Position numbers and translations under genes: made by a program. Below, piece by piece: positions 1 to 11,792 of a DNA stretch of 64,000 nucleotides; position 1 is the first letter of the stretch; each line of letters opens with the position of its first letter. The stretch is from Theropithecus gelada (Eukaryota > Chordata > Mammalia > Primates > Cercopithecidae). The stretch spans positions 50,518,093-50,582,092 of the forward strand of contig NC_037669.1 of assembly GCF_003255815.1 (NCBI RefSeq), read 5' to 3'. A model generated the notes under the pieces. The model had not been told where the DNA came from. It saw nothing but the letters and a program-made list of their open reading frames with translations, and did not search any database.

Positions 1-600
1 TTGGATGAAATCCAATTTATCCATTTTATTTTTCTTTTAAAGTTAGTGCTTTTTGTGTCCTGACCAAGAAACCCTTGCCTCTCTAATGTTGCAAAAATAT
101 TAATATGTTTCCTTTATAAACTTGGCTTTGTTTATTACATTTAGATCCATTTCAAATTGATTTTTGAATCAATTGCAGCAGTTGACATATATATTTTTTT
201 CTATATCTATGTCTCATTGTTTCAGCACCATTAGTTGAAAGTGCTTTCCTTGGCCAGGCATGTTGGTTCATGCCTGTATGAGCCAACGGCTCCCACCTCC
301 TTTTGGGAGGCTGAGATGGGAGGATCACTTGTGGCCAGGAGTTTGAAATCAGCCTGGGCAACATAACAGGACTCTGTTGCTACAAAAATTAAAAAATTAG
401 CCAGATGTGGTGGTATGCACCTGTGGTCCCAGCAACTTGGGAGGCTGAGGCGGGAGGATTGCTTGAGCCCTGGCAGTCAAGGCTGCAGTGATCATGATTG
501 TCTCAAAAAAGAAAAAAAGTGCTTTTATTACCCTATTGATTTGACTTAATTTGCTTTGACTTATTGTTTTAAAATGATTTTTTAGTGGTTATAATCCTCT
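1..600 (-). mobile_element. L1 ORF2-region fragment, antisense
   Basis: 1-251 is the reverse complement of the L1 ORF2 3' region: the TCCAATTTATCCATTTT, TGCTTTTTGTGTCCTG and CAGCACCATTAGTTGAAA motifs appear in order. The Alu at 252-518 interrupts it. The L1 nature of 519-600 is less sure. It is truncated by the window start. Confidence 0.75.
252..518 (+). mobile_element. AluJ-type SINE, 3' part deleted
   Basis: Two-arm Alu with GGGAGGCTGAG and AGCCTGGGCAACAT motifs. The final arm jumps from CTGCAGTGATCATGAT to TGTCTCAAAAAA, losing about 30 bp. The short flanking repeat AAAGTGCTTT lies on both sides. Confidence 0.9.
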
Positions 601-1790
601 GTTGTATTTATATTTCACATTTGAAAAATGGCTGCCCTCTCAGTGCCACCTCTGTGCAGATATTATGCTCAGGGCTGGGGAGAGTGTGGTGTCATGACAG
701 CACCTCCCTGGCCCTGTGGAGCTGACAGTCCAGCGATAAGACTGAGATTGCTGAGTCAAATAATGAGGTGGATATGGTTTCTCCCTCATGGAGGAGAAAT
801 TAATGGAAACCAACTGCTAAATGTGTGCTGAGGGAGGCCCTCCCAGGGAATATGTTAATGTGAATAAGATCTGAAGGTCGTAATGGACCACAAGCTCAAG
901 AGGAAGGAGACCTTCCTCCTGTACATCTCAGACCCTCTCCTCTGTTCTGTCTTGTTTGGGGATCTTTGGCTCATCTTTGAGAAAGGGACAGAGCAGACAG
1001 AGAAAAATCTAGAGGTGGCTACAGAGTAGGGAGAAGGCTGGAGGTCCTGTCCTATGAAGAGCAGGAGACAGGTAGGTCTGAGGTCCAAAGGGCAGAGCCA
1101 GGACACTCTCATCTTCTAGATAGGCACAGGCAGGCAGACCTCAGCTCTAAGCAGGGAAGTTTTATCCCAGGCATGGACTGTCCAACATCTCTATAGGTTT
1201 CCAAAGGAGAGGGAGGTTTGTCCTGAACCTCAGTAAGTCCCCTCTTCATTACAGTGTATTATTTGAAGGCTTTCTGAGGCTTCCATCCCTCCACACCAAG
1301 TTTCTCTGACAATAATGGCCACCTTTGTCCTTGGGCTCTGTGGCCGCTGGTCAAGGCCCTCAGATAGGGACCCAGCCCTTCCAGGCTATTTACTGGAAGG
1401 ACGCTTTGGTTCCCCTTCACGCCCAGCAGCAGAGTGGGAGGACCCAAGAAAGCTCTGTGGAATGTGCCGCCAGCCCCTTGGCTCTGTCTGGAATTTCACG
1501 GGGACATTTTGCAGTCACTAAACTTAGCACCAGGGCCTATGGCCTCTGGGTAGGCCCAGGCATGCCAGGGGCTAAGAATGAATCACAGAGTGAATTGTCA
1601 GGAAAAAATGTGATGGGCTGGGCTCTGGGGACTCGTTTTACTGTGGGCAGGGGGCATGGTCCTGAGAGGGAGTCTCTGGGACCCCTGGGACTCCTGGGAT
1701 CTGTCCCATCCTGTTCTCCTTGGCCCAGAGATGCAGCCCTTAGCCCAGAAAAGGGTCTATGCTCCATGCTTTTGGGGTGGGGCATCTGGT
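600..1790. other. Unique sequence, weak L2-like patch
   Basis: No gene is recognised. Around 640-750 a CTCAGGGCTGG...CCCTGTGGAGCTGACAGTCCAG pattern resembles an antisense L2 fragment. The rest shows no codon-like or repeat structure that I can assign. Confidence 0.4.
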
Positions 1791-1794
1791 CTAT

Positions 1795-2060
1795 CATGTA
1801 TTCCACAAATATTTATTGAGGGCCTCCTATGTGTCAGCCACCCTGCTACCCCCTGAAGATGCTGTGGGGAATTTGGCAGACACTGTCTTGTCCTCTGGAG
1901 TTTAGATTCTCCTGGGGAGGACAGATGGGTTCAGACCAAGGGGGCTATGGGAGCTGAGAAGTGGAGTCCCAAGCAGGGAAAATCAAAGGGAGATTCCTGG
2001 AAGAGGTGTCTAAATGGAGACCTGGAGATGGAGGCAGAGCTCAGCTGGGGAAAGGAAGGA
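1795..2060 (-). repeat. L2-like ancient LINE fragment
   Basis: ACAAATATTTATTGAGGGCC followed by CTATGTGTCAGCCACCCTG is the typical antisense L2 3' end. Similarity fades beyond about 1960. Confidence 0.55.
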
Positions 2061-2224
2061 AGGGTGGTTCAAGCCCTTGGGAACTGGGAGCGGTTCCCTG
2101 ACACCCGGCCCAACTGCTTCCCATCCCACCATGGTGCCATTTGGACTTTTCGCCCGTTTCCTGGAGACTACGTCACATGAGAGAAAGAGGCCACTCTTAG
2201 GGGTTGGGCAAACTTGGTCTGGAA

Positions 2225-2365
2225 TCCACGCTCCCACTTTCTAGCTGTTACCCACAGTAAGCCGGCCTGCCTCTCTGAGTGTCAGTTTCCTATTCTGTAC
2301 GATGAGGGTAGTAATGGGTCCTCCTTCCAAGGGCCAGGGTGTACCTAAGTGAATGTGCTGGGCAC
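2225..2365 (+). repeat. MIR SINE fragment
   Basis: Order of MIR core motifs: CTCTGAGTGTCAGTTTCC, a TCTGTACGATGAGGGTAGTA segment, and GTGCTGGGCACAGTG. Confidence 0.65.
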
Positions 2366-2369
2366 AGTG

Positions 2370-3030
2370 TCTAATGCTCTGCAGATTGTCGGTAAAGGGA
2401 GCTCTTCCAACCTGGCCCGCAGGTCCCATCCTCCATCAGTCTGTGAGTGCTGCCCCTTCTCCAAAGCCCTACCCAGGGACTGGCCCAGGAAGGCAGTGGT
2501 ACATGCTGCTGGGGCCAGGAAGCTTTGTTTTTCACGTAGCCCCGGGCCTGTGGCTTGGGAGGAAACGCCAACTACGTAGGGAGGGTTGCCTAAGTGCCTG
2601 GATTGAAACCCTCCTCCTCCACCAGCCCCGCCTGCCTCCTGGGGGGACAAAGAGAAGGTCAGCCTCGCTTCTGTGGCCAGCAGCCGTCAGTGACAGGACC
2701 CAAGTGCTGCCCTTGGTTTCTCTCTTCTATGCGGATGTGGCCCTGGTGGCTGCCAGCCCTCAGATGGACAGGAACAGCTTTCCGCTGCCTTCACTCCAAG
2801 GACGCGTATGCACCACTGACCCACATCTGCCAACCAGTCCCACAGGTTTACACAGGCAAGGGCAGAGGTCTGGGGGACCCTTTCCTGTCCTGTCTGCCTG
2901 TTTCAGGAGCTTCTCCAGGCTGGGGGTTGGGGGGTAAACCCCACGCAATGCTTGACCTCTTCCGGGACTGCCGGCCTCAGGAAATCCTGCCTATAATTTG
3001 TCACACATTCCCTAGAGGCTGCTAAGTTTT
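2370..3030. other. Unique GC-moderate sequence
   Basis: Several overlapping open frames on both strands reflect base composition only. No domain, no recognisable exon and no repeat is seen. Confidence 0.4.
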
Positions 3031-3034
3031 TATT

Positions 3035-3235
3035 TTTAGGATTTATTGAGCACCTCCTGTGTGACCCAGGGTCATCTCATGAATTACTCTACCCCATAAC
3101 CTGGGGGCAGGGTCATCCCCATGGTTTAAAGACAGGGGATCATGGTGCAGAGAAGTGAGGTGGCCACCTGAGGTCACACAGCCAGGAGACGGTAAGCTGG
3201 GAATGGAATCCAGCCTGCTGACTCTGAAGCTCACT
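3035..3235 (-). repeat. MIR-like fragment
   Basis: ATTTATTGAGCACCTCCTGTGTG, then GAGAAGTGAGGTGGCC and GAGGTCACACAGCCAG, reads as an antisense MIR. Confidence 0.6.
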
Positions 3236-3239
3236 GATG

Positions 3240-3905
3240 CCAGGAAAGGACTATGAACTCAGCAAGGGAACCCCTACCTGTTACAGACAAGAAAGCTGAG
3301 CGGCAGGGGGAAACTGTCAGCAGCCATGGGAGGCAAAGCCTGTAAACTGAGTCCAAGGGCTCTAAGGGGACAGAGCCAGGTTGCCCAAAGGGTCTAGCAG
3401 TGGATACGGGCCAGATCTTGGACTCTGGATAATCCAGTTCAAATTCCAGCTTGCCCTAGCACTGTGCAGCACACACAGTGAATGTGCAGTAAACATGATG
3501 GAGTGGATGAAAGCAAGGCGGGAGTGAGGATGACCTTGTGAGTGCCCTTGATCTGGGCGACCAGAATGACACGCTAATGAACCAGGCTGCCTGGAGCTCT
3601 CTTATCTTCTTACTCAAATGGCACCCCCCTCCCTGCCAACTCCTCTGGCCATGGTTGACTGGGATAAGGGTTGGCACCAACTGGGCCAATCACAGTCCAC
3701 CCTCCCTGGCCACAAAAGAGTGGCCCAGGCATACACAATCTAAACTGGGCCAATAAGTCTCAGCCCAGGAATGTTGTTTTTAAACTTGGAACACAGAAGA
3801 TTGAGTTCAGAGCCTATACTATATGACACTCGGGGACCAGAGGCAACCATGTTTCCATTTATGTAGCAGCAGTGAAGGTGGCAGCAATAGTCTCCATTAG
3901 GATCA
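3240..3905. other. Unique sequence
   Basis: Nothing recognisable apart from a weak MIR-like patch near 3400-3460. Confidence 0.35.
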
Positions 3906-3909
3906 CTTT

Positions 3910-4230
3910 CACTCGCAAGTCAGAACAAATCTGTCCCTCAATGGCTTAACAACTAAAGTTATATTTTTCTCATGTGACAAGACATCTAGAGACAGGTGAC
4001 CACGGGCATTGGTTCAGCCACTCAGTGAGGTTAGAACTGGAATTTTGTGGTTTTCTTGCCTTTCTCTTATGGGTATAAGATGGCTGCTCCTGCTCCAGTC
4101 ATCACATCTGCATTCAAGGAAGGATAAAAAGGGGAAGGGCTAGGCCAGTCGTGTTTGACATTTTTTATCAAGGATACAAAAACTTTCCCAGAACTCATAG
4201 CAGGTGTCTGCTTACATCTCCTTAACTAAG
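3910..4230 (-). mobile_element. Old LTR-like fragment (MaLR/MLT type suspected)
   Basis: TGGCTTAACAACTAAAG followed by a CCTGCTCCAGTCATCACATC segment resembles antisense MLT1-class LTRs. Family assignment is from memory and weak. Confidence 0.4.
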
Positions 4231-4292
4231 ACTATGTCTCATGGCTGAGATGGTGAGGATTGGAAAAAGCATCCTGCTGAAGAAAATCAGGG

Positions 4293-4595
4293 GTTATATT
4301 TTGTTTTATTTTAGACAGGGTCTAGCTCTGCAGCCCAGGCTAGACTACAGTGGAGCAATCATACCTCACTGCAGCCTCAAACTCTTGGACTCAAGTGATT
4401 CTCCTACCTCAGCCTCCCAAGTAACTGGGACCACAAGCATGCCCCACCATGCCTGCTTAATTTTTTCATTTTTTGTAGAGGTAGGGTCTCGCTCTGTTGC
4501 CCAGACTGGTTTCCAACTTCTGGGCTCAAGTGGTTCTCCTGCCTCGACCTCCCAAAGTGTTGGGATTACAGGTGTGACCCACTGCACTCAGCCAG
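4293..4595 (-). mobile_element. AluJ-type SINE
   Basis: Antisense Alu: GACAGGGTCTAGCTCTGCAG at the T-rich side through TGGGATTACAGGTGTGACCC at the other. Heavily diverged, so old. Confidence 0.9.
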
Positions 4596-4599
4596 GGCT

Positions 4600-5215
4600 C
4601 TTTTAAATGAGAAGGGATGCTAGGCTGGCAACCACCTGCCTCCGTCCTGTGGCAGTCTTCAAGTAGTAGAGAAAAGGGATGGGGAGAGGCTTGTGGTGAC
4701 ATCTGAGTGGCGGATTCTAGATTTTGGTCTAACTTTCCCTTGAATGCTGTGATTCCTTAAACACCACTTTTGGGCTAAGGTGGTGTAAATGGGTTTCCAC
4801 ACTAGCTCAAGAACTGCTCTGGATGCCAAGCCCATTGGCTCCTTCTGAGGACAGTGGCTGCCTAGGAATCTGTGCCCATCAGGGGCCATGATTGGGTCAT
4901 GATCTGGTTGCCATGCCAACAGTGGGTGGCCCAGTAACCTAGGACCCAGGACCTGGCACAGTGACAGTCTCCTCTCAGGGAGGGAAATGAAATGGGGTAG
5001 CCCAGCCCCAGGCTTCCCAAAGACAAAGAAAGAGGGCTCCAAAATGTGCCAGTGTGCTGGGTGGCAGAGAGCAACCACTACCCACTAGGGTGGAACAAGA
5101 AGTGTGAAAGACCAAAAGGGTTTCTCTGGGGAACGCAGGAGACGGGGCCATGCTCAGTTCTGTGAGATCATGTCAGTCTTGGTGCTCTGGGCAGAATTGG
5201 CCTTATATAGGGATA
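4600..5215. other. Unique sequence
   Basis: No gene or repeat recognised. Minus-strand open frames at 4659-5078 show no family features. Confidence 0.35.
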
Positions 5216-5219
5216 ACAG

Positions 5220-5575
5220 ACTATAGAATTTGATGACCTGGGTCCAAAGCCTAGCTTGTGTAGAGTTAGCTCTCTGAACCTCAGTTTCTCCACCTGTCAA
5301 ATGTGGCCAGTAATAGTTCCCATCTCTGTTGGAGATTAAATGAAATGTAGTAAAGCACTTGGCATACTGTCTAGAACATGGTAAGTGCTTAAGAAATAGT
5401 AGTAGTTTTCTAAAGAATTGTTTTTGTTTTAGAGACAGGGTCTTGCTATGTTGCCCAGGCTGGACTCAAACTCTTGAGTTCAAGTGATCCTGCTGCCTCA
5501 GTCTTTTGAGTAATTGGGACTAGCAGTGGGCAATAAATAGTAGTTTTAATATTATGATTATCATAGGCCCTCAGG
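5220..5575 (+). repeat. MIR SINE split by an Alu monomer
   Basis: GACCTGGGTCCAAAGCCTAG, CTCTCTGAACCTCAGTTTCT and GTAGTAAAGCACTTGGCATA are MIR motifs in order. The Alu piece at 5420-5525 interrupts it, with AAATAGTAGT-TTT on both sides as its target duplication. Confidence 0.7.
5420..5525 (-). mobile_element. Alu monomer/partial Alu
   Basis: TTTTAGAGACAGGGTCTTGC to TCTTTTGAGTAATTGGGAC is a single antisense Alu arm with internal deletions. Confidence 0.8.
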
Positions 5576-5579
5576 AAAC

Positions 5580-6035
5580 ATTTGTTAAAAGGAAGTAAAA
5601 AGAATAAATTAGGTCCCATCATTAGCCTTGCCACAGCTTGGGGTCACAAATCTGGACATAGTAGGGTGTTGCTGGGCTGGGCAGGAAGCAGTTAGTATTC
5701 CCCAGCCCTCCTGGGTAGGCTGTGGCTGAGGGCAGCATGATGACTTCACAGGCAGATGTTCCCTGTACCCTCTTTCGGATGAATGATGGGCAGCATTTGC
5801 CACCATAACATGCTTCTGGAGGAGCTGCTGGACTGCTCCACATGGCACAGGCCAAGAAAAGAGCTGCTTGACAGCTCTACTCCAGTATCTGAAATGCACC
5901 AAACAGCCCTCCAGAAAGGCCTCCCCATATTCTCTGAACAAAAGGCACCACTGCTCAATCAGAAACATGGACTCTGTCCCCAATGCCTCCTCTTTCCTCA
6001 CTCCACTTCCAATCTATCCCAAGTCCCATGACTTT
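5580..6035. other. Unique sequence
   Basis: No recognisable features. Several short overlapping open frames occur on both strands without domain similarity. Confidence 0.35.
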
Positions 6036-6039
6036 ACCC

Positions 6040-6480
6040 CAAAGAGCTCTCTAGTCTGCACCCGTCTCTGATTCATCACCCAACATCCATCAGGTTGGCA
6101 GCTGTAACAAACAGTCCCAGGTCTCAGGGCTCAACACAAGGAAGGTTTGTCCTTTTTAGCACAGTCCAATGCAGTGAAGGGTGAGTCTCTGCTCCATACA
6201 GTCATTCAGCAACCCAGGTTCCTTCCAGCCAGTGGCTTTGCCACCGCCCAGGCCTTGGAGTTCTGCGCTGGACCCTCTGCAGGAGGCGAGAGGGAAAGAG
6301 AAACAGCCCAGAGGATTGTATGGGAGGGTTTCCTTGGCCAGGCCAGGAAGTTCCTTACATCACTTCTGCCCACATTTTATTGGCTGGAACTAAATCACAT
6401 GGTCCTACCTCACTGCAGAGGAGCCTGGGAAATGTAGTCCAGCTGAGGGCCCAGGAGAAAAAGGAAGTAAGGCAAACATA
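6040..6480 (-). mobile_element. MaLR/MLT1-type LTR fragment
   Basis: Contains TGGCTGGAACTAAATCACAT, then CTACCTCACTGCAGAGGAGC and GGGAAATGTAGTCC, a familiar order in old MLT1-class LTRs read antisense. Confidence 0.55.
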
Positions 6481-6539
6481 CAACATTGTCTCTCCAGAAA
6501 CATGCTTGTCTACATCCCCTTCATTTCTTGCCTGGTCTC

Positions 6540-6760
6540 CTTGAATTTGTTTTGACTCTCTCCCGGCTCTTCTCCAAAGAGCAGCCAGAAGGATGTTTTC
6601 CAGGACCAGAATCTGATCATAGCCTTTGTCTGTTTCAAACCCTCCTCTGATTTCCCACTGCTAATAGGATACAGGCCAGCTTCCTTCCCAGCTAAGTTAT
6701 GTGTGAACTGGCCACTGCTGACCCCTCCACACCCAGTTTTTCCCAGTAAAAATCTCCCCG
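6540..6760. repeat. Ancient interspersed repeat remnant
   Basis: CAGAATCTGATCATAGC...CAAACCCTCCTCTGATTTCCCAC resembles an old mammalian repeat motif (TCAGATCATGTCACTC...AAACCCTCCAATGG). Weakly supported. Confidence 0.4.
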
Positions 6761-6889
6761 TTTTTCAGCTTGAGAACGTTGGTGATTTTCTAATTCAAGG
6801 TTTGCTCATTCAATAGAAATAAATTTAAAAAAAAATTAAGCTGATCTAGGAGATCTTTTTAAGAGTTACATAAATATAATATGAGAATG

Positions 6890-6990
6890 TGTTTGGGATT
6901 TTTTTTTTTTTGGGTTTAAATATTTTTTTTTTTTTTTTTTTTAGAAACTCAAGCCTTCTGAGTTTAGAAACTCAGGCCTTCTTTATTTCT
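6890..6990. repeat. T-rich tract plus 23-bp tandem duplication
   Basis: Two long T runs are followed by AGAAACTCAAGCCTTCTGAG and a second AGAAACTCAGGCCTTCT 23 bp later. Confidence 0.7.
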
Positions 6991-7344
6991 AAAAGAAAAG
7001 AAAAAACAATTTTTTTTCCCCTCAGACTAGGTAGGGTCAAATTGTGTCTCTGAAGTTCCACAGCAAACATTTGAACAATATACCTCCAGGCCTTGCTGTT
7101 CAAAGCCCCTTGCAATCAAATCTAACCTTAACCCAGCTTCCCAGCTGCAGATGGTGACGTGTTGGTGAACTGGCTCTCTGGAGGGGGAAAAAATGTTCTG
7201 ACTTATAGAGTTTGCCAATTTCCATGGTGCAAATACTTCCACGGTGGCAGATTTCAAGCTACCAGGGTGACATTGTTAAATGCGGAGTTGGAGGAGAGAT
7301 GCATCAGCCAGTAGGAACAGCCCAGAGACTCTGACACTGAGATA

Positions 7345-7485
7345 ACCTGGAAATTCCCATTATGCTGACGAGCCAACTGAGGCTTGATGAGGTGATATAA
7401 TTTGCTCCAGATTACAGAGCTGTAGAGCGGCTAAGCCAGGCTTCAAATCCGGCCTGTATGGATCCAGCCTTTGTATTTAAGCACC
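7345..7485 (-). repeat. MIR SINE fragment
   Basis: CAACTGAGGCTTGATGAGGT, then CAGATTACAGAGCTGTAGAG and GGCTTCAAATCCGG, in antisense MIR order. Confidence 0.65.
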
Positions 7486-7499
7486 TTAGTTTCCTGCTC

Positions 7500-7600
7500 T
7501 TTTCCTTCTTTCTGTTCCTAACAAACTCCTGTTCATTCATCAAAGCCCTACTCAAGAGCCCTACTCACCTCTCTGAAGCTCTCCCTGATTTCTGGAAGAC
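7500..7600 (+). repeat. L2-like fragment
   Basis: TTCATTCATCAAAGCCCTAC...GAAGCTCTCCCTGATTTCTG matches the L2 3' region in sense. Confidence 0.5.
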
Positions 7601-7604
7601 TTAT

Positions 7605-8200
7605 TATACCAAATAATGTTTAGATATGATATGATAGAGAAAGAAGTTGGGGTGGAAAGGAGATTTTCTGGGGAGCTGAGGAGAGAGAAGATGGGGGAAG
7701 AGATTGGGAGATGATGGAAGAGAAGCAGAAAACCGGGGGGAAAAAAGCAGCAAAGGAGACGTAACATGGCCACTGCAGATGTGTTAAATGCAACATAAAC
7801 TAAATAGCATGTCCTCATAAGCCTTGTGAAACATGCTGCCCAGGAATTGCAAACTCCAATGGCTTCAAGGGACTTGCAGAGGATGAAAATCAGTGAAAAC
7901 AGACCAGGTTTACAAGACAGCAAGGGGTAGTAGAGCGGGCAGCCTGTCTAACGGGGACAGCCCCTGCTGTCCAAGTGACTGTGGTCAGAAGACACCAATC
8001 TCATGCTCCCTACGCCCCAGCTCACTGATCCTGCTCAGTCTGCTTACTTATTTATTTTCTGAATTGGGAATCACAGCTAGCAGCCTGATAGGGCTAGGGG
8101 TAAGACAAGAGAGGCACAACATGTGAAGAGGCATCCAACAATCATTTCCAGATTCTAGGGGGAATCTCAGACAACTGGAAGGCAATGCCTCCCAACCTCC
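7605..8200. other. Unique sequence
   Basis: No feature recognised. Includes a purine-rich stretch at about 7635-7755. Confidence 0.35.
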
Positions 8201-8206
8201 ACACAA

Positions 8207-8226
8207 ACACACACACACACACACAC
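8207..8226. repeat. (AC)10 microsatellite
   Basis: Ten AC units, followed by a degenerate alternating GTGTGCATACGTGCACACAC tail. Confidence 0.95.
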
Positions 8227-8285
8227 AAGGGTGTGCATACGTGCACACACTTTACAGGTGAGGAAACTGAGGCTCAGAGAAAGAA

Positions 8286-8640
8286 GTGCCTTTGCCACTC
8301 CCTCTGCCTGGAGTGTTCTTCCCCCACTCATCGCCTGACTGGTACTTCCTCATCCCTCTGCGCTGCCCACACTGGTACTCAGGGCATCGCCGCAGTCCGG
8401 GGCAGCAGAGAGCGCACAGGGTTGGGGTTTGCGTTGACTCTTTGCTCCCCGGCTGTGTGGCATTAAGCGAGCTCCTTTAGGGGCTTGGTGACTCCATTTC
8501 CGCATCTAAATGATAATATGAGGTCTTCTTCTAGAATGCATGCATATCAAGATGAACCTGGAAGATGCCTGCAGAGCAGTTAACACAGTACCTGGCCCAG
8601 AGTGGATGCTGGATACATGCTGGGCAAGATAAAGTAACCA
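8286..8640 (+). repeat. L2-like then MIR-like fragments
   Basis: CTCTGCCTGGAGTGTTCTTC is an L2 hallmark. From about 8445, GGCTGTGTGGCATTAAGCGA, CATCTAAATGATAATATGAG and ACAGTACCTGGCCCAGAG follow MIR order. A short antisense MIR scrap (GAGGAAACTGAGGCTCAGAG) lies just upstream at 8260-8280. Confidence 0.55.
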
Positions 8641-8644
8641 GAAG

Positions 8645-10140
8645 TTTCAGGAATTAAGGATAGCCAGGTAATTAGGCCAGACTTCGGCCAGCGTGGAGCA
8701 CCACAGTGCTTTAGTGGGCACTGGGGAGTCATTGACAGTACTTGAGCAGGGTAGTGACTGGCTGAAGGGGAGTGTCCTGGGACTTATTCTGGCACTGACT
8801 GTGTTGTTTATCAGTGGCTGGGTGAAGACCTTAGCTTCAGCTGAGACATGAAGGAATTGCCAACAAAAGCGCCCCGGGAAGCCCTGGAACAATGGCTTCT
8901 CAGTGGCCTTTGTGGAGCCAGATTCCTGCTGTCCAAACCATCCCACTTCCTGCTCCCAACCTGCTGGGAGCTGCAGGAGGTGCCTTTATCCCCTGGTAAT
9001 GAGCCAGCGGGGGGAATATGAATTCATCCATGGGCCACTACCAAGCCCCATATCCAACCTGAAACCTCTGCCAAAGCTGCCTGCACAGGCTAAGGAGATT
9101 GGCAATCGCAGCCTCTGGAGCTTACTTAGGCAAACAGCATCCCTAAAGGGTCTTTCATATTCTATGTAGATGGCTGCATCCGACATTAGTGCTTTGTTTG
9201 CACTTCAAGTTCAAAGAAAGTTTAGAGTGTTAAGTCTGAGATTAAACCCTATCTGTGGTTAAGGTTCCATATTAAAAGAAAGGCCTCCCTGTCCACCCGT
9301 GGGCAGGTAAAGGCTATGAAAGTATATAGATTAGCTTGGTTTAGAAGCTTCAGATCATAGAGTCTTAGTCTTATCTCACCCCTCTGTTTGTTGTTAGCAA
9401 ACTGTCACCTGGTTAAGGTAAAAAACATTCTTCTCAAGGGCACCCAGCTAACTCAGTATCAGGGTGGGATAGAGTTTGCCTCACTGGATTCTCAGTTTTG
9501 AAGGCACACCACACAATAAAATTGATTTGTCAAAAAAATCTTCCTTAAGTGGGTGCAAATTCAATGCGGTTTATTTTCAAAGCCTGTGTTTGACTTAGCA
9601 AGATGAAAAAAAAGAAGACTGTCTAAAATATGATACCCAGTTCATAATTCAGAAAGATTTTTTAAAAAATCTGTCTGGTTTTAAAGTTGTAGGTTTCCAA
9701 CTTCTCAAAAGTTATTATTTTTTAAGAGGATAATTTATTTTGGTTCTTAACTTTAATGGAAACCGGTTGGTAAAGGGTCTCCATGATGACTACATGGAGT
9801 CATCGACTGGTTGGTGAATTGGCAGCGATAGTCAAACCTCTCAGGTCTAAGGGAGGAAATAGGTTGCGGGCAAGCATCCCTATCCCCTCTACTGGGCACT
9901 CATCTATGCTGTGCCTGGGTTTTGGAGGAGCCCAGTGGTGACTATGACTCAGTCTCAACATCGGGAAACTCAGGGCCATCTTTTCCAATCAAAAAAGTTC
10001 ACTTTCTATGTACCAAAGTCCACCTGTAGCACTTAAACTCCCAGAAATCATTGTATGAGCGCACAACCATGTTTAGGGTGCCATATTTGCAGTGATGCAA
10101 GATTTGAAGCAGCCTAAATGTCCTTTAGTAGGTCAGTAAA
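8645..10140. other. Unique, AT-rich in second half
   Basis: No gene recognised. 9190-9780 is AT-rich and may hide very old repeats that cannot be named by eye. Confidence 0.35.
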
Positions 10141-10144
10141 AATG

Positions 10145-10435
10145 GGCACATTCAGCCTGTGGCCCAGCAATTTGGGAGGCTGAGGTAGGAGGATTGCTTG
10201 AGTCCAGGAGTTCAAGACCAACCAGGGCAACACAGGGAGATCCCATCTCTTAAAAAAAAAAAAAAAGAAAATAGCCAGGAGTGGTGGTGCATGTCTGTGG
10301 TCCTAGATACTCAAGAGGCTGAGGTGGTAGGATCGTTTGAGCCCAGGAAGTGGAGGCTGCAGTGAGCTGTGATCCTGCCACTGTACTCTCTGGGCGACAA
10401 TGGACCTTGTCTCAAAAAATAAGAATAATATGGGG
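10145..10435 (+). mobile_element. AluJ-type SINE
   Basis: AGCAATTTGGGAGGCTGAGG through the middle A-rich linker (15 A at about 10252-10266) to GGACCTTGTCTCAAAAAA. The first bases are degenerate. Confidence 0.88.
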
Positions 10436-11092
10436 AGCAGGGGAACATTCAAACAATTTCTTGAGACAGTCACTGAAAGGAAAAAAAAGTGCAGCTCTAT
10501 GCACCAATGCTGAGAGATCCAGAAGCGTCGATCTGGGAGAAGGATGAGAGACACAGCAGTTGCGGGCTGGTGTTCTCCCTGGAGAACAGGAGTGCTCACT
10601 CACCTTGTGCCTACGTGCCTACATGCAGAAAACATTTCTGAGAGGACACAAAAGAAATGAATAGCTGGTCTGTGGGAGGGAGGCTCCGCCAGGGGAGGGA
10701 AAGGGGCCGACTTTGGGTTGGCACTGGCAGTTTTGTTTACCATGCACAGGCATTATTTTTCAATGAAATAGAGTTCCTTATCCAAGAGGATTAAAAGTGC
10801 ACACCCACACAGAAACTCCTACATGACTCTTCAAAGCAGCACTATTCATAATAGCCAAAAACTGAAGAAAACTCAAGTGTTCATTAACTGATGAACAGAC
10901 ACATAAAATGTGGTGCATCCACACAATGGAATATTATTCAGCCACAAAAGGGAATGAAGTACTGGTACATGTTACAACATGGATGAACCTTGAAAACATC
11001 ATGCTAGGTGAAAGAAGCCAGTCACAAAAGACCACATAGTGTGTAATTCCATTTGTATGAAATATCCAGAATAGGCAAACCTATAGAGACAG

Positions 11093-11720
11093 TGTAGGGG
11101 TGAAGGAAAAACTTTCCATTCACTCTCAGAAGGTTTGCTGAAAAATATCCTGTTTTAGACCATTGATTCCATAGTCACCCATAGTCATTCCATAGTCACC
11201 CATAGTCATTCCATAGCCTACAAAAGATAGATTAAGAGGAGAAATGGAATACACATTTATTAGCATGCACTGGGGAAAAATTACAGAGTGACTATCCAAT
11301 ATCCCAATGGGGTATGGATGCTTCTCTACCCTGCTTCTTAGGGGAAAGGGAGATGGGGAAGTATGGATGATGGTAGGATAGTGAATGACTTTTAGGGGAA
11401 TTCACTGGGCTTGAAGAACATATAATGGCTTGGGATAAAGTCTGTTGGGCCTGCAGAGCAGATAATGGTTTGTGACAAAAGTCTGTCCAGGTGTGTTGAC
11501 AGACGTCACTCTTCCTGCGATATAAATATAGTTAATGAAAAATCAGGGAAGGGACAAGTGGTAATCATTTTCTTCTTTGGTGAGTCCAGACTTTACGCAG
11601 ATAAGGGAACGTGAGAGGCGAGCATGGAGTGGGGGGAAGTCAGAGAGACCTCGAGGCTTCTTCAGTTCTGTGTGTCATACTGCTATATTTTGGGGTATGT
11701 GCTTCTGAGCACCCAAAACA
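11093..11720. mobile_element. Solo-LTR-like insertion inside L1
   Basis: It sits precisely between collinear L1 halves. It begins TGTAGGGGTG and ends CACCCAAAACA, giving the TG...CA ends and short inverted termini expected of a retroviral LTR. It is 628 bp long with no internal retroviral region, consistent with a solo LTR. I cannot name the family. An 18-24-bp CATAGTCA-containing unit is tandemly repeated at about 11168-11216. Confidence 0.7.
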
Positions 11721-11792
11721 GAAAACAGATTTGTGGTTGTCTGGAGGTGAGGAGGCTGGGGAGTGACTGCTAATGGATATTGGGCTTCTTTT

